From positions 64,001 through 128,000 of the forward strand of contig JAQFVV010011395.1 of assembly GCA_028023455.1 (NCBI GenBank): a stretch of DNA of 64,000 nt, in the 5' to 3' direction. Under the pieces are notes generated by a model. That model saw only the letters and a program-made list of their open reading frames with translations. It had not been told where the DNA came from and did no database searches. Origin of the DNA: Epiperipatus broadwayi (taxonomy: Eukaryota > Onychophora > Udeonychophora > Euonychophora > Peripatidae). How positions within the stretch are numbered: position 1 is the first letter of the stretch; each line of letters begins with the position of its first letter. The position numbers and the translations under genes were made by a program. This document shows, one piece after another, positions 37,105 to 48,749 of the stretch.

Positions 37105-40100
37105 ACATACCAATAAAATTTAAATAATAGAGAATGATCTATCAGTAATGCTATACTCCAAATTTCATTTATAGTAACAATTGAAAATCCATCTATAAAA
37201 ATCTCACAAAATATGATAGAATATGAATCTTTGATTACTACAGAATTACATAATAAGAACTAATTGATAGTTATCAGAAAAAGATTTTTTTTTTACCTTG
37301 ATGACTTTTACATCTTTTTCAGTAATTTAAAATTAAATATAATCCTTCTTCTGTCAATAACTTTTAATCAAGATTTTGAGTTCATGCCTTATCATTAATG
37401 AAAATAATAAGAACAGTATTTACACTGCTAAGATTTCTATGGCTATTGAAATATAAAGCCACAATTTCAAACAAACACTTATTATTTTGTTTAACAGATC
37501 CATGAATATGGTAGAAAGGAAATATGATAAAAATTTAAAATACTTGAAAACAAAATTCAGTGTGGCCACAGGGAATATTTCATTCATTAAGCCTCCTATG
37601 GTCTCAGTTAAATATAGATACAATATTTTCAGTTATCAATTATAACCTGTGTAATAATACAAATAAGTTTTTCGTATATTAAATATAACATGTTAAATTC
37701 TGTTTGGAGTTTTTAAATATTTATACATTTATTATTTACAGTACAATTTATTTATTTTTTAAAAAAATTATATTATGGTAAATTTATATTGTTAAAATAA
37801 TGTTAGAAATCAACTACCAATATAGATTAGTACTTAGACAAAAATTCAGAGGATACAAAACAGTTTTCGGTAATGAAACGTGTATGAACAAACCAGAGAT
37901 AATCGTGGGAAGCGCGCACGTGTGTGTATGCGTAACAATGAAATCAAAACTGTATTGTATTTTAAGATAGATAATAAAGTTAGGAATACCAGATTAATCC
38001 CTATTGGAGAAAAGATGAATTTATCAAAAATTTAAAAGTCAATTTAATGTAAAAAAAAAAATAGTGGGAGGGTGGATCCAAATAAAAATATAAAAAAAAT
38101 GGTGAAAAAAAATCTAAAGACAGGAAAAATAAAATGTAAAATGCTAAATACCTAATGGTTTCATTTATTTATAATGTATAGCTTTTTAAATAGTTTAAAT
38201 CTTAAAAACTCTTCGGCTATCTGTAGATGATATTAATATATAAATTTGTTAAGTGAATAAAAATGTTATGTAGTACACAAACATGCTAATTTTAAGCACA
38301 GCAGTACCTTCTTCAATCAATGAATCATCCTTTCTTGTCAGCACAACTCTAATATTTCATTTACTAACACGTCATAAAAATTAATATCACCATTGATATA
38401 CTAACCTATCTGCTATTGTTAACAGTTGAATGTAATTGGAAAAATTAAATAAAGTTACATTTTTCTAAAGATATTCCATACTTAATATTAGATGGTGGAA
38501 GTAGTATTTATAAATACAACTAAAACACCATCATCACAAACCTTCAGAAAAACATATAATTTATTTGTTTGAAAATTTTATAATCCCAGTAGATGGCGCT
38601 GCAAAGGAGAACCTTGAGATGAAACAGAAAATGCCTGCTCTTTTTCTCATGTAAAAATGTGACTTTATAGGTAATATACTTTTAAACGTATATATATTAC
38701 AGATTAATATTTATTTATTTTGGATATTTAAATATGTAAGTTCATATTGCATAAGAGAATGCATAATTGAATTAACTGTATTGCTTTTTGTGAGCAATTA
38801 TTTAAATTTTATAATTAAATTGGTTTACGTACCAATAATTGATGACTTTATAACAATGGCGTGCTTTCAATGGGTCGCTGGGTACACGCATCTCTTGTAA
38901 AAATTTATTTACTTAAGTAATTTATCAAATAAATAATAATATTTTAAAAAATGAATCTAAAGTTCTCGAATAATTCACAAAGCTAGAATTATTATGGCGG
39001 AACGATTACGTTTTAGCTGAGCTATTAGCTAACGCTCTATTTAAAAAATGAGTTTGAATTCAAGTTAATTTTTAAAAAATATTATAAATACGTTATAAAT
39101 AAAAGATTTGAATTAAGTAAACTGTATATCGAAAATTGCCCTTATTTACTAATTTTTGGTAAACATGACCTTACCAGGTCACGACAAAATTTTGTAGTTC
39201 AGATTTTTTTCACCAGAGTGTTTCTTGTCGAATTATTTAAAAATTTGTTGTGAAATATCAAATACACGGCGATATAAATTTATATTATATAAAAAAAAGG
39301 ATTAATAAAATAATTATATTATAAAAATATATGATAAAAAATAATTTATTAAAATAATAACAAAATAAACGGCCCGGATATTACGCAGTCAACATTTTAC
39401 GCATATTCCGTAATAAGTTCATTCATAATTACTGTCCATTGTAGTTTTCGCTTATAATAGCGATAAAATTCGCAAAGACGGAGTCAGTCGTGTAGAGAGT
39501 TCTAAAGGCGAATTCCTGTAGGTAGGATTCGAATAAAGTATTGCTGATGCCACACTGATGTTTGAGCTTGCGTATAGCTCTCATCCACATATTTCCCACA
39601 CTTTTGTGTGTGGATATCAGGGTCGTGAGGATCAACAGCATGTAACACTTCATTCTCTGGCACTACAATTATATTACCATTTACCGGATTCATTTTACGG
39701 ACTACGTCTGAAAACTGAAAAACTCTTAGAAAGCCACGTCTTACAACTTTGAAAAGCTTGTAAAAAGTGCCCCAAGACAATGTAACAATTTCACACTACC
39801 AGCAATACTTTATTCCAATCCCACCTATACGAAAACTACAATGCAGTAATTCGGCAAGAAACATTCTGGTGAGAAAAATTTGAAACAAAATTCGAATTTT
39901 GTTATGTTTACCAATTTTTTATCCCCAAAATATTTTATTTATATTCGTATTCAATATTCATAATAAATTTTTAAAATTAACTTTGAATTCAAAAACTAAT
40001 TTTTTAAATATAACGTTTGCCAAATTTAAAGTGATACGTTTAAATATATTCGCAATGTACGTATTGATAATCCCTTTTTTTTTTAAATTAAAAAATTAAT

Positions 40101-40380
40101 TTATTAAGTATAAAGTTTGTTAATCTTTAATAAAATAACAATTGTAATGTTTTAGAATAATTATGGACGGCTGAATATGTCACAACAACGGTAATCCCAA
40201 AGCACCCTCAAAACTGGTACGTATGTATTTTCCGTTTTAGGCAGTTCTGAAGCGTTTTTTTTTTTTTTTTGTTAAATTAATTTCTAATAGGTAATGGCCC
40301 AAAGCGAGAGATAGTATTTTATATTTTCAGAGTTATTGGTTTTTTATTAGTGTTATTTTAATGAAAGATTATTTGGTGCT
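37105..40380 (-). repeat. Inverted duplication, arm 2 (interrupted by one insertion)
   Basis: Reverse-complement partner of the three blocks of arm 1. A telling match is AAGCGCGCACGTGTGTGT near 37913, facing the ACACACACGTGCGCGCTT type sequence near 33133. The arm is continuous where arm 1 carries the Merlin and Penelope insertions. It carries its own insertion at 39158-39912, for which arm 1 (about 29250-29290) is the empty site. Confidence 0.85.
39158..39912 (-). mobile_element. Merlin-family deletion relic with terminal repeats and target duplication
   Basis: The ends GGTAAACATGAC and GTTATGTTTACC form a 12 bp inverted repeat with one mismatch. They are flanked by AATTTTT at 39151-39157 and 39913-39919. 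The 755 bp body contains a broken C-terminal piece of an ISXO2-like transposase on the minus strand (39429-39780): HDPDIHTQ then, in another frame, SVGNMWMRAIRKLKHQCG and FESYLQEFAFR. These align with HTQNIERLWGLLKWRNKKH and DSYLTEFMWRR of the element at 31063-31941. Its terminal sequences differ from that element, so it belongs to a different Merlin subfamily. Confidence 0.85.
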
Positions 40381-43025
40381 GATATAGTACGCACTCGATG
40401 CCAGTTTGAATTTTAAAACACTTTCAAAAACACTGCTGGCACATACAAGCCAAAAATGATATCGACTAGAAGCACGCAGTTTCAAAAAATGCCAGAGGGG
40501 GGGGGTAGCCTGAAAAATGGCAGGGGGGGGGGAACTACATAGTGCATAATATACCCGATATATGACAGGAAAAAAAATTAACCTAAAATATGGCGGCAAA
40601 AAAATATGTTAAGGCAAAGTATTCACATGAATTGCTCTACTTTTTTTTTTTAAAAAAAAAAAAACTCCCGTCTTTCAACATTAAATTTTTTTTCCAGTGA
40701 TAATTAGAAAAATCATAAATGCTACTTCAAAAGCCCATGAAATAAATCAAAAGGCTATTTACGATATCTAATTTTAACAAATGAAACTCCTGTTTAAAAA
40801 ATTAAAAACTAATACTAAATCTCAAAAAAATTAACATATGCTAAGGCAAAGTATTCACATTAATTCCACTACATGTTAAAAAAAATTCACCTGTGACCAA
40901 TATACATGTGTCATTAAATGTTCAAACAACTTTTTTTTAAATTTTAAAACAGTTCTTATTTAAAGAAATCAAGCCACACGCACTTGTTTAAAATTGTGAG
41001 TAGGTTAAATGTTAATTTTAAAAATAAAAAATGGTGGTGGGGGGGGGGGGCAAATTGCAATACATTTAAAATAAAAAAAAACTGACTTTTAATGGAATAT
41101 CAACAAATAGAAAATTAACCTACTTTTCAAAAGTATATAAAAAATACTAAATTTCATCAATATATAACAAATATTTAAAAAATATACTAAATTTCATCAA
41201 TATTTAAAAAACAGTAGTCTTTCAACAATAGTATTGAAAAAACAAACAAATTGGGAAAAATTAATAGCAATCTAGTTATATCTAATTGAGACAGAAATAT
41301 TATGTTTATATATTTTTTCATATGAAGCTTGATCTGTCATTGTTGATGATTAGGAAAACTGCATTTGAAATAGAATTATGTTGAGATCATCTTGATTCAG
41401 ATAATGTATCTTCATGAATTTCTAAGAATGTTGTATGTTTGATCAATCTGAATTCAATAGCATTATAGAATATTCAAAGTTATAAGTGCAGACATCATCT
41501 GATATGTTATTGTCTATGCTTGATGGGTGAGAGATTTAGAGATTCAGTTGGCTGAAAAAGTATCTACATTTGTTTTGAGCATTTCAGCCTAAAATATCTT
41601 TTAATCAAACAGCATTCTAGATATTGCTTCTAAATATATGACTCAAAGTTATTCCAGTGCTTAGTCACCTTTTTAAGTTTTCTTATCAAATAGATTTTGT
41701 CCTCAGTTATTTCAAGAATTCTCCTGCATATAGACCATTGTCAAAAAAGAATATTAAGTCACTTCCTCATAACTTTTTATTCTTGTTATTATCTTTTTTT
41801 CACAGTTAGAGAACAAGCCAAATAGATGTTAGAACAGTATGATATTCAAAACAACTGAGCTATCAATGGTAATTATTTTTATTTATGGGGCCTTTCAAAA
41901 AATGTTAAGTTCATTGCGATCTTTGTTTTTCATTTATAGAACTCGTCCAGAATTTTGGACCAGCGCATCTTATTTGATTGTTTGAAATGTTGTTTTCTTT
42001 TTTTAATGATGATGTCAACTGAAATATGGGCATTTGCTACATCTGGAACATAGTTTTCTAATGATGTCTTGAAAAAAAAAATCCAATGATATTTGAATTT
42101 TTTATTAATTTTTTTTATAACAGGTGCATTTAATTTTTTTTTTTTTTTTATCAATTATCTAATTTTCACGAAGCAATAAAGACAGAAAACTTTTATCAGC
42201 CTCACGAGTTAAACAAAATGGATTAAAAATACACTGATCATTCACAAACAAGGCCTTCCATGGAGTCTAAGCGTAATTGCAAAATATTGGGTTCGTAAAT
42301 ATACAATTTTAATTTTTTGAATAATATTTTAATTTTTTTTTAATTATTTGAAAAATGATTTAATTTTTATTATTTTGCATTTGTATTGGTGTGTATGTAT
42401 ATAAATTCTATAATATTTAATTATGCTCATATGAATTCATATATACAGTAATTTTGTGTGTTCTTATCCAAGTTTAAGGTAAACTTATTTTATAAAAATA
42501 ATGATTCTCAAAAGATTTAGTAATTTATTATTATGTTTATATGGTGTGTTTGTGTGTTGTATAACAAGTAATGATTTACAAAACTAATAATCAAATGTAC
42601 AGAAAGATTGCATATGTGGGCAAAGAATCAAATTCTGATTCTTGCCTATGCCTTGATAATAATGCTGTGGAGTCACTAGTTTCATCACATTCTCAAATCT
42701 ATAGCTAACAAATGGACTATATGCAAATAAATTATATGTATGTGATATAATAAATATAACAAGATAGCATCACTGATGTACATAAAGAATATAAACAATA
42801 CTGATGTACACAAAAAAATATAAAATGAAGAGATAAAACTCATTTTATCAGTGATACAGAGAATAGCCTACAATTTCTAGTTTTAGATAGACAAGAAGCC
42901 AATTGCTATGATGATAAATGCATATCTATCTTCTGAAAATGATTTGTTTTGTATCTTTTATTAGGATGAATCTTTTTCTTATAGACGCCTTTGACATTTG
43001 GTAACTTTTGGGGCACAAGATAAAA
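40380..43025. other. AT-rich stretch with G runs and short local repeats, no gene
   Basis: Runs of 9 or more G occur near 40497-40505, 40525-40533 and 41039-41050, unusual in this AT-rich setting. The block TAAGGCAAAGTATTCACAT repeats at about 40609 and 40841. Frames at 40369-40599 and 41930-42154 are low complexity (poly-K/poly-P or similar) and are not called. Confidence 0.5.
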
Positions 43026-43081
43026 ATGAAGAATTTTTATGCAAATACTTTTGGAGATTCTGAAGCTATGGATTATCTCAG
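43026..43081 (+). CDS. Candidate small coding exon with splice donor
   Basis: An ATG opens an 18-codon frame (MKNFYANTFGDSEAMDYL) that runs into a consensus donor, CTCAG followed by GTAAGACAT. A T-rich tract ending in TATAG lies upstream at about 42970-42985 and could be an acceptor for a 5' UTR exon. Joining to the conserved acceptor at 50346 is in phase for about 15 more codons and then stops, so it does not reach the zinc fingers without another splice. A link to zinc-finger copy 3 is inference only. No matching exon was found near copies 1 or 2. Confidence 0.25.
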
Positions 43082-43938
43082 GTAAGACATATTATATATT
43101 GTTTGAAATATAATTTTGTGAGGAATACAAAGAAATTATCACTGAAGATGTAATTTAAACTTAGTTAATGATGAATTAGAAATTATGAACGAACAATAAA
43201 GTAATAATTATGTCCGATGTTGAAATTTCTTTTTTTCCTTATTTTTTAAATGGTAATCACTATTTGTTGTAGCCTTATTGTTTTCCTTAGTTTTTCTAGT
43301 TTCTATCAATGTAAAAATTTTTCCTCTAACATTATTAAAACAAGTTATTGTGAAAATTGTATCTCGGGTCAGTTTTTTAAAAAATTCAATATGGCGTCTG
43401 GAAAATCAAGCAGTTAAAATGACTTTATTTAGTCTGTTATAAATTATGTTTTAATGTGTAGTTTACTCATGAAAATCACTAAATGAGTATCTTAGCTTTT
43501 TTAACTATTCTCTTCATATTAAAGTGGTTAGCTTATTCAATAGTTTTTTTCTGTCTTTATCATTGATACAGATGTTCATCTCATTGCTATTGCCAATGCA
43601 ATTCATAATTTTGCTTTAATACAGTGAAACTTTTCTTTTAAGCACCATCATTTTATTTTCAATGTGGCATTACCAAAAAAAATCGTTATCAAATTTAATT
43701 TTTTAGTCAGTTGTACTCCAAAATCATATAAAGTATTTGTATTGGATATTTTCTTTTCCAAAAATCTTTCTTTAGCATGACAATGATTTTCCACATTTTT
43801 TTAAAGAAAGAAGTTATTAAAAATAATCAAAATAAGAGTCATAGATCACATGACCCTATTCTCTTAAGCTTGTAAGCTATAAACAATGAGGATTACCAAT
43901 TGCTCAACAAGCTTTGTGATAAATGCTTAGCTAGCACT
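43082..43938. other. No recognisable feature
   Basis: AT-rich; no supported gene, RNA or repeat. Confidence 0.5.
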
Positions 43939-44357
43939 CGAAGAAGTATGGAGAGGTGCATGTTAGGAGAAGTATGGAGAGATGCATGTTAGGAGTAACA
44001 AGAAGAGATCAAAAACACGATATATGGGTAAGAGAACAAACAGGTGTTACTGACCTCATTGAAAAAATTAAAAGATTAAAATGGAGTTGGGCTGGACATA
44101 TTTTTAGAAGAGATGATAATAGATGGACAATTAAAATTTTAACCTGGATTCCAAGAGATTGTACAAAACCCAGAAAGTGACCACATATGAGATGGATGGA
44201 TGACATAAAAAAGTGTGCAGGGGTGCACATATGAGATGGATGGATGACATAAAAAAGTGTGCAGGGGTGATGTGGAAAAGAGAAGCTAAATGTCGGAGAA
44301 GATTGATGGAACTTGGAGAGACCATCCTGCAGTGAATTGATAATTGTTGATGATGAA
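43939..44357 (+). pseudogene. 5'-truncated 3' end of an RTE-like LINE
   Basis: Encodes only the C-terminal part of the LINE protein: MERCMLGVTRRDQKHDIW, then TGVTDLIEKIKRLKWSWAGH and a WTIKILTWIPRDC block. It ends in a short TGATGATGA-type tail. The start holds a 27 bp direct duplication (AGAAGTATGGAGAG... at about 43942 and 43969). Another 44 bp tandem duplication lies at 44182-44269. The same protein region occurs in the copies at 44550-45125 and 47750-48060. Confidence 0.8.
44182..44269. repeat. Perfect 44 bp tandem duplication
   Basis: Two adjacent units beginning CACATATGAGATGGATGGAT at 44182 and 44226. The other family copies have a single unit, so this duplication arose after insertion or during reverse transcription. 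Confidence 0.85.
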
Positions 44358-44360
44358 TGC

Positions 44361-44532
44361 AGCCTAGTTTACAAAAATGATATTAATTTTAGCTAATTTA
44401 TTAAATTTAGTTTTCATATGAATAGTGCTATCTTCATAAAGCAATGCCTTTTAGTATGTGCGGTATTCATATGAAAACTAAATAATATTTAATAAATTAG
44501 CTAAAATTAATACCATTTTTGTAAACTAAGCT
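44361..44532. repeat. Inverted repeat at a tail-to-tail LINE junction
   Basis: Arms 44361-44424 and 44464-44532 are complementary (AGTTTACAAAAATG / ATTTTTGTAAACT and TTTTCATATGAATA / TATTCATATGAAAA). They flank a 39 bp spacer. The arms lie immediately outside the 3' ends of two oppositely oriented LINE fragments, so the inverted duplication includes flanking DNA. Confidence 0.85.
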
Positions 44533-44549
44533 GAAATCATCAACCATTA

Positions 44550-45125
44550 TTAATCCTCCACAGGATGTAGTCTCTACAAGTTCAATCAATCTTCTCTGAT
44601 CTTTAGCTTCTCTTCTCACATGTAGTCACTTTCTGGGTCTTTTACAATCTCTTGGTATCCAGTTTATGATTTCCATTGTCCATCTATTATCATCTTTTCT
44701 ACAAGTATGTGTAGCCCAACTCCACTTCACTCGTTTAATTTTTTCAATGAGGTCAGTAACACCTGTTTGTTTTCTTACCCATATGTTGTATTTTTGATCT
44801 CTTCTTGTTACTCCTATCATGCATTTTTTCATACTTCTTTCAGTGGTCTGAAGTCTGTATTGCTCTTCTATTAAGTGTCCTAATCTCAGATCCATAAGTA
44901 AGAACTGATAAAACACATTTATTAAAAACCTTCCTTTTCATACACATAGGCATCTTTCCTTTTAATATCAAGTTATTTCTACCAAAAGCACTCCAAATCT
45001 ATGATTAATTTCATCCATTATGTTTCCATCTGTATTAATAGTCTGACCAAGGTATTTGTAATTGTTAACTTCTTCTAATTGATCATAATCAATCTTTATT
45101 TTCATATTTTGAGGAAATCCATATA
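44550..45125 (-). pseudogene. 5'-truncated RTE-like LINE, minus strand
   Basis: Minus-strand translation gives MKIKIDYDQLEE with NNYKYLGQTINTDGNIM (about 45020-45110), then LLMDLRLGHLIEEQYRLQTT, SMKKCMIGVTRRDQKYNIW and TGVTDLIEKIKRVKWSWA. It is the same C-terminal region as the plus copies. It points toward the copy at 43939-44357, tail to tail. Confidence 0.8.
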
Positions 45126-45394
45126 TATATAAATTATTTGATTTATAATTTAAAATGAGAAAATTTATTATTTTACTTTTTTTTTTTAAATGCTGTTATT
45201 TTCTTTTTTCATTTTAGTCAGTGATAATCTAAAAAAAAGACCTTGTTGATTTTTAAATTGTACAAATTGATTTACCTGCAGGGGACCTGATATTGTATTT
45301 CTCAATATGTCATGTGACCAGAGTTCTAAAAAATTATTTAGAATGAGTAAAAACTGTGATGATGACTTTTTATTTAGGTACGATCATTTTTAGG
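45126..45394. other. Gap between LINE fragments
   Basis: AT-rich sequence with a short TA run near 45122; nothing further recognised. Confidence 0.4.
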
Positions 45395-48085
45395 TGAAGG
45401 AAGATGGCAAGAATTGGGAGAACTGTCTTATATTAAATGGGACAGTACTGGTCTTTGTGAAGTTAGAAGAAGGGCTGAAGAGATAATTGATTTAAAAATG
45501 GGTATATACTCTATTACAAAGGCACAAATATTGGAAGTACAAATGGGGTAGGATTCATTATAAATAAAAAGCGGAAGAACAACATTGTGGAGATTGGTGG
45601 TGTATCAGACAGAGTGGCAAGATTTGTTATTCAACTTAAGAGCAGATACCAAATGCAGATAATTCAGATTTATGCCCTAACAAGTTCTCATAATCATGAA
45701 ACAGTAGGAGATTATATTGTTTTCCAAAGACTTTTAATTAGATTAAACATTTTAAAAATTGTTATGGGAGACTTTAATAAAATTGGTAAGCAAATGAAAG
45801 ATCAAAGTGCTGTGGATAAATTTGGTTATGTTAATAGAAATGAGATAGGACATAGACTTGTGGATTTTGCAGAAGAAGAAAAACTTTATATTATGATTTT
45901 TTTTCTTGACAAAAATGTTAAAAGGAAATGGACATGGAAACATCGAAATGAAGTACAGCAAAATTGGATTATATTTTCACTAAGAGAAAATACATATTTT
46001 AATTATTGTAATGTTCTTAATAAATTCAACCCAGGAATTAATCATTGAGTAGTAAGATGTTATGTACATATTAATGCAAAACTAGAGACAAAAATTATTA
46101 AGAAAAACAATATTTACAGTTGATATTTCTAATCTTCAGCAACATTCTAATTAATTTAAATTACATCTTGCAAATCAGTTTCAAGTATTACTAGATTTTG
46201 AATATGATTCAGGTTTGAATGTAAATAATAAAGTAACTGATACACTTTTAAAAACTGCACCAATGATAGCTGGTAGAACAAAGCAGCAATTGACCAATAA
46301 AATTTCTACTGAGACTAGAAAATTAATGAAGAAAAGAATGAATATGAAGATATATAAAAATGATGCATTAAAAAGGATTGAATATATTGAATTTTGTAAA
46401 ATGATATGAAAAAGAGTTGATAATGATATAAGAAAGTATAATTGTGAACTAGCAATGAAAACTATAGAAGAGAATAAGTCTCAAGACTGTAGAACAACAT
46501 TTTGGTATTGGCAGGAAACATCTGCAATTAGAAAAAAAGATGGAATTATTACTAAAAAGAAGATGACACCATGAAATAGAATAGTTCTATCAAGAATTAT
46601 ATATTAATAAAGAACAAGTACCTCCTACATCTATTATATTTTCTGAATTACCTAGAATTTTAAGTGAAGAAATAAGACATGCAATTAAATCTATGAAGAA
46701 AGGAAAAGCTCCAGGTAATGGTGAAGAAATAGAATTTTTTTGGCAAAGTTATATACCTAATGTCTAAATGATAAAGATGTACCAAATGATTGGAAGAATG
46801 CAGTATTAATATTTAAAAAAGATGATAAAGAAATCAGAAATTATAGATCTTGGCATTTTATCAGTTTTATACAAAATTTTTACCAAGATAATTACAACTC
46901 GTCTACAGAGAACATTGGATTTCCACCAACCAAGAGAGCAAGCTGGATTTAAAAGTGGTTTTCTTACAGTAGATCATATCCAGGCATTGAGAGAAGTTAT
47001 AGAAATGACAAATGAATATGAGTTGCCATTATGTTTTAGATTTGTAGATTATGAAAAGGCATTTGATTCTATAAACATTTCTCCCGTGATTAAAGCATTG
47101 GATTATCAAGGTATTGATCCAGAATATTGTTATATTTTAAAGAATATTTATAAAAATGCAACAGCAACAATTAGACTACATAATGATACTATGAAGGTTA
47201 ACATTAACAAGGATGTTAGACAGAGTAATTATATATATATATATCTCCAAAACCTTTTACAGCAATGGTGCAAGAAGTATTTTGTGCATTAAAGTGGGAA
47301 AATTAAATGAGTAAAAGTAAATGGAAATTATTTAAGTCCTTTGGATTTTGCAGATGATATGGTTGTTTTTATAAACCATGCTTTAGAGCTTCAGGAAATG
47401 TTACAGGAGTTATCAAATGAAAGTAGGACTAAAGGTAAATGTTAAAAAGACTAAAGTAATGTTCAATGGATTTTTTCAAAAAATGAAAATAAAGATTGAT
47501 TATGGTGATTTAGAAGACATTAACAACTATAAATACTTTGGTCAGATTATTACCACAGATGGAAACATTATGAATAAAATTAATCATAGAATTAGACTTG
47601 GTTGGAGTGCTTTTCTTAGAAATATCTTATTACTAAAAGAAAATATGCCTATGTGTTTGAAAAGGAATGTTTTAATAAATGTATTTTACCAGTTCTTTAT
47701 GGATATGAAACTAGGACACTTAATAGAATAGCTATAGACTTCAAACCTCTCAAAGAAGTATGGAGAGATGCCTGTTAGGAGTTTAGAGATTGAAAATGTA
47801 ATATATGGCTAAGAAAACAAACATGTTACTGTCATCATTGAAAGAATTAAAAGGCTCATGTGGAGTTGGGCCGGACATATTGCTAGAAGAGATGATAATA
47901 GATGGACAATTGAAATCCTAAACTGGATTCCAAGGGATTTTAAAAGACTCGGCAAGAAACCACATGTGAGGTGGATGGATGAAATAAAGTGTGCAGGGGT
48001 GATGTAAAAAAGGCTAGAGATTGGAGAAGATGGAATGAATTTGGAGAGATCTTCATTTTGCAGTGGATTTATAATAGTTGATGAT
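45395..48085 (+). pseudogene. Near full-length RTE-like LINE: endonuclease and reverse transcriptase, broken
   Basis: Successive plus-strand frames give an APE-type endonuclease: GRWQELGELSYIKWDSTGLCEV (about 45405-45470, first part), MQIIQIYALTSSHNHE, VMGDFNKIGKQ (about 45762-45795) and RKWTWKHRNE. The reverse transcriptase follows at about 46820-47410, with QPREQAGFKSGF, FVDYEKAFDSI and the catalytic-site variant LDFADDMV. The C-terminal region at 47417-48060 matches the two truncated copies. Frames shift at about 45548, 46050, 46410, 47290 and 47730. A TA run at about 47228-47247 interrupts the VRQGD region. The tail TGATGATAATGATGG fits RTE-type 3' ends. Intact relatives nick DNA and copy their RNA into the break. 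This copy is dead. Confidence 0.85.
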
Positions 48086-48429
48086 AATGATGGTGATCTC
48101 TTATATTTGAAATAATCAAGCTTTTATTAAAATCTATAAATATTTTTTAAATACATTTCTGTGTTTATTTATTGATGGTAAAAGTCACTTCAATTTTAAT
48201 AAATAGAAAATTATATAAATAGATATATAGATTTGTATCAATTTCAAGAGCCTGTAGTTTAATCTGATATCCACACCAAGAGATCAAATATGAACATCAC
48301 TATTTTTTCTTATCTTTATTATTTTTCTAACTATATGGAACAAAGGAAGCATGCAACATCAGAGTTTTTTGTGGTAAGAAAAAAATCTGATTAATTGTAA
48401 AATTGATATGCTTTATTTTATATAGTTAT

Positions 48430-48745
48430 GGGCATATATTGTAATGAAATTAGTATTTTAGAAGTTATAAACTTTAGTATTTTGAAATTATAAGCTTGGT
48501 TTCATCAATTTTTATGTATATTTATTTCAGCATGTGTTATAGCCATATTTTGTAATGAAATTAGTATTTTAGAAGTTATAAGCATTTAATGATTCAAAAG
48601 TATGATCTTGGTTTAATCAGATTGCTACATTTTCCGAATGATACTTCATATTGTAAACAACATCCCCCTCCCTGCATACTTTGGTGCTTTGCAGCATCAT
48701 TATTATAATAAAATTTGTATTTTAGAAGTTATAAGCTTTTAGTAT
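48430..48745. repeat. Three spaced copies of an about 45 bp unit
   Basis: The block ATTAGTATTTTAGAAGTTAT followed by A/T-rich sequence occurs at about 48447, 48559 and, as ATTTGTATTTTAGAAGTTAT, 48713, with different sequence between. Confidence 0.75.
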
Positions 48746-48749
48746 TCAG

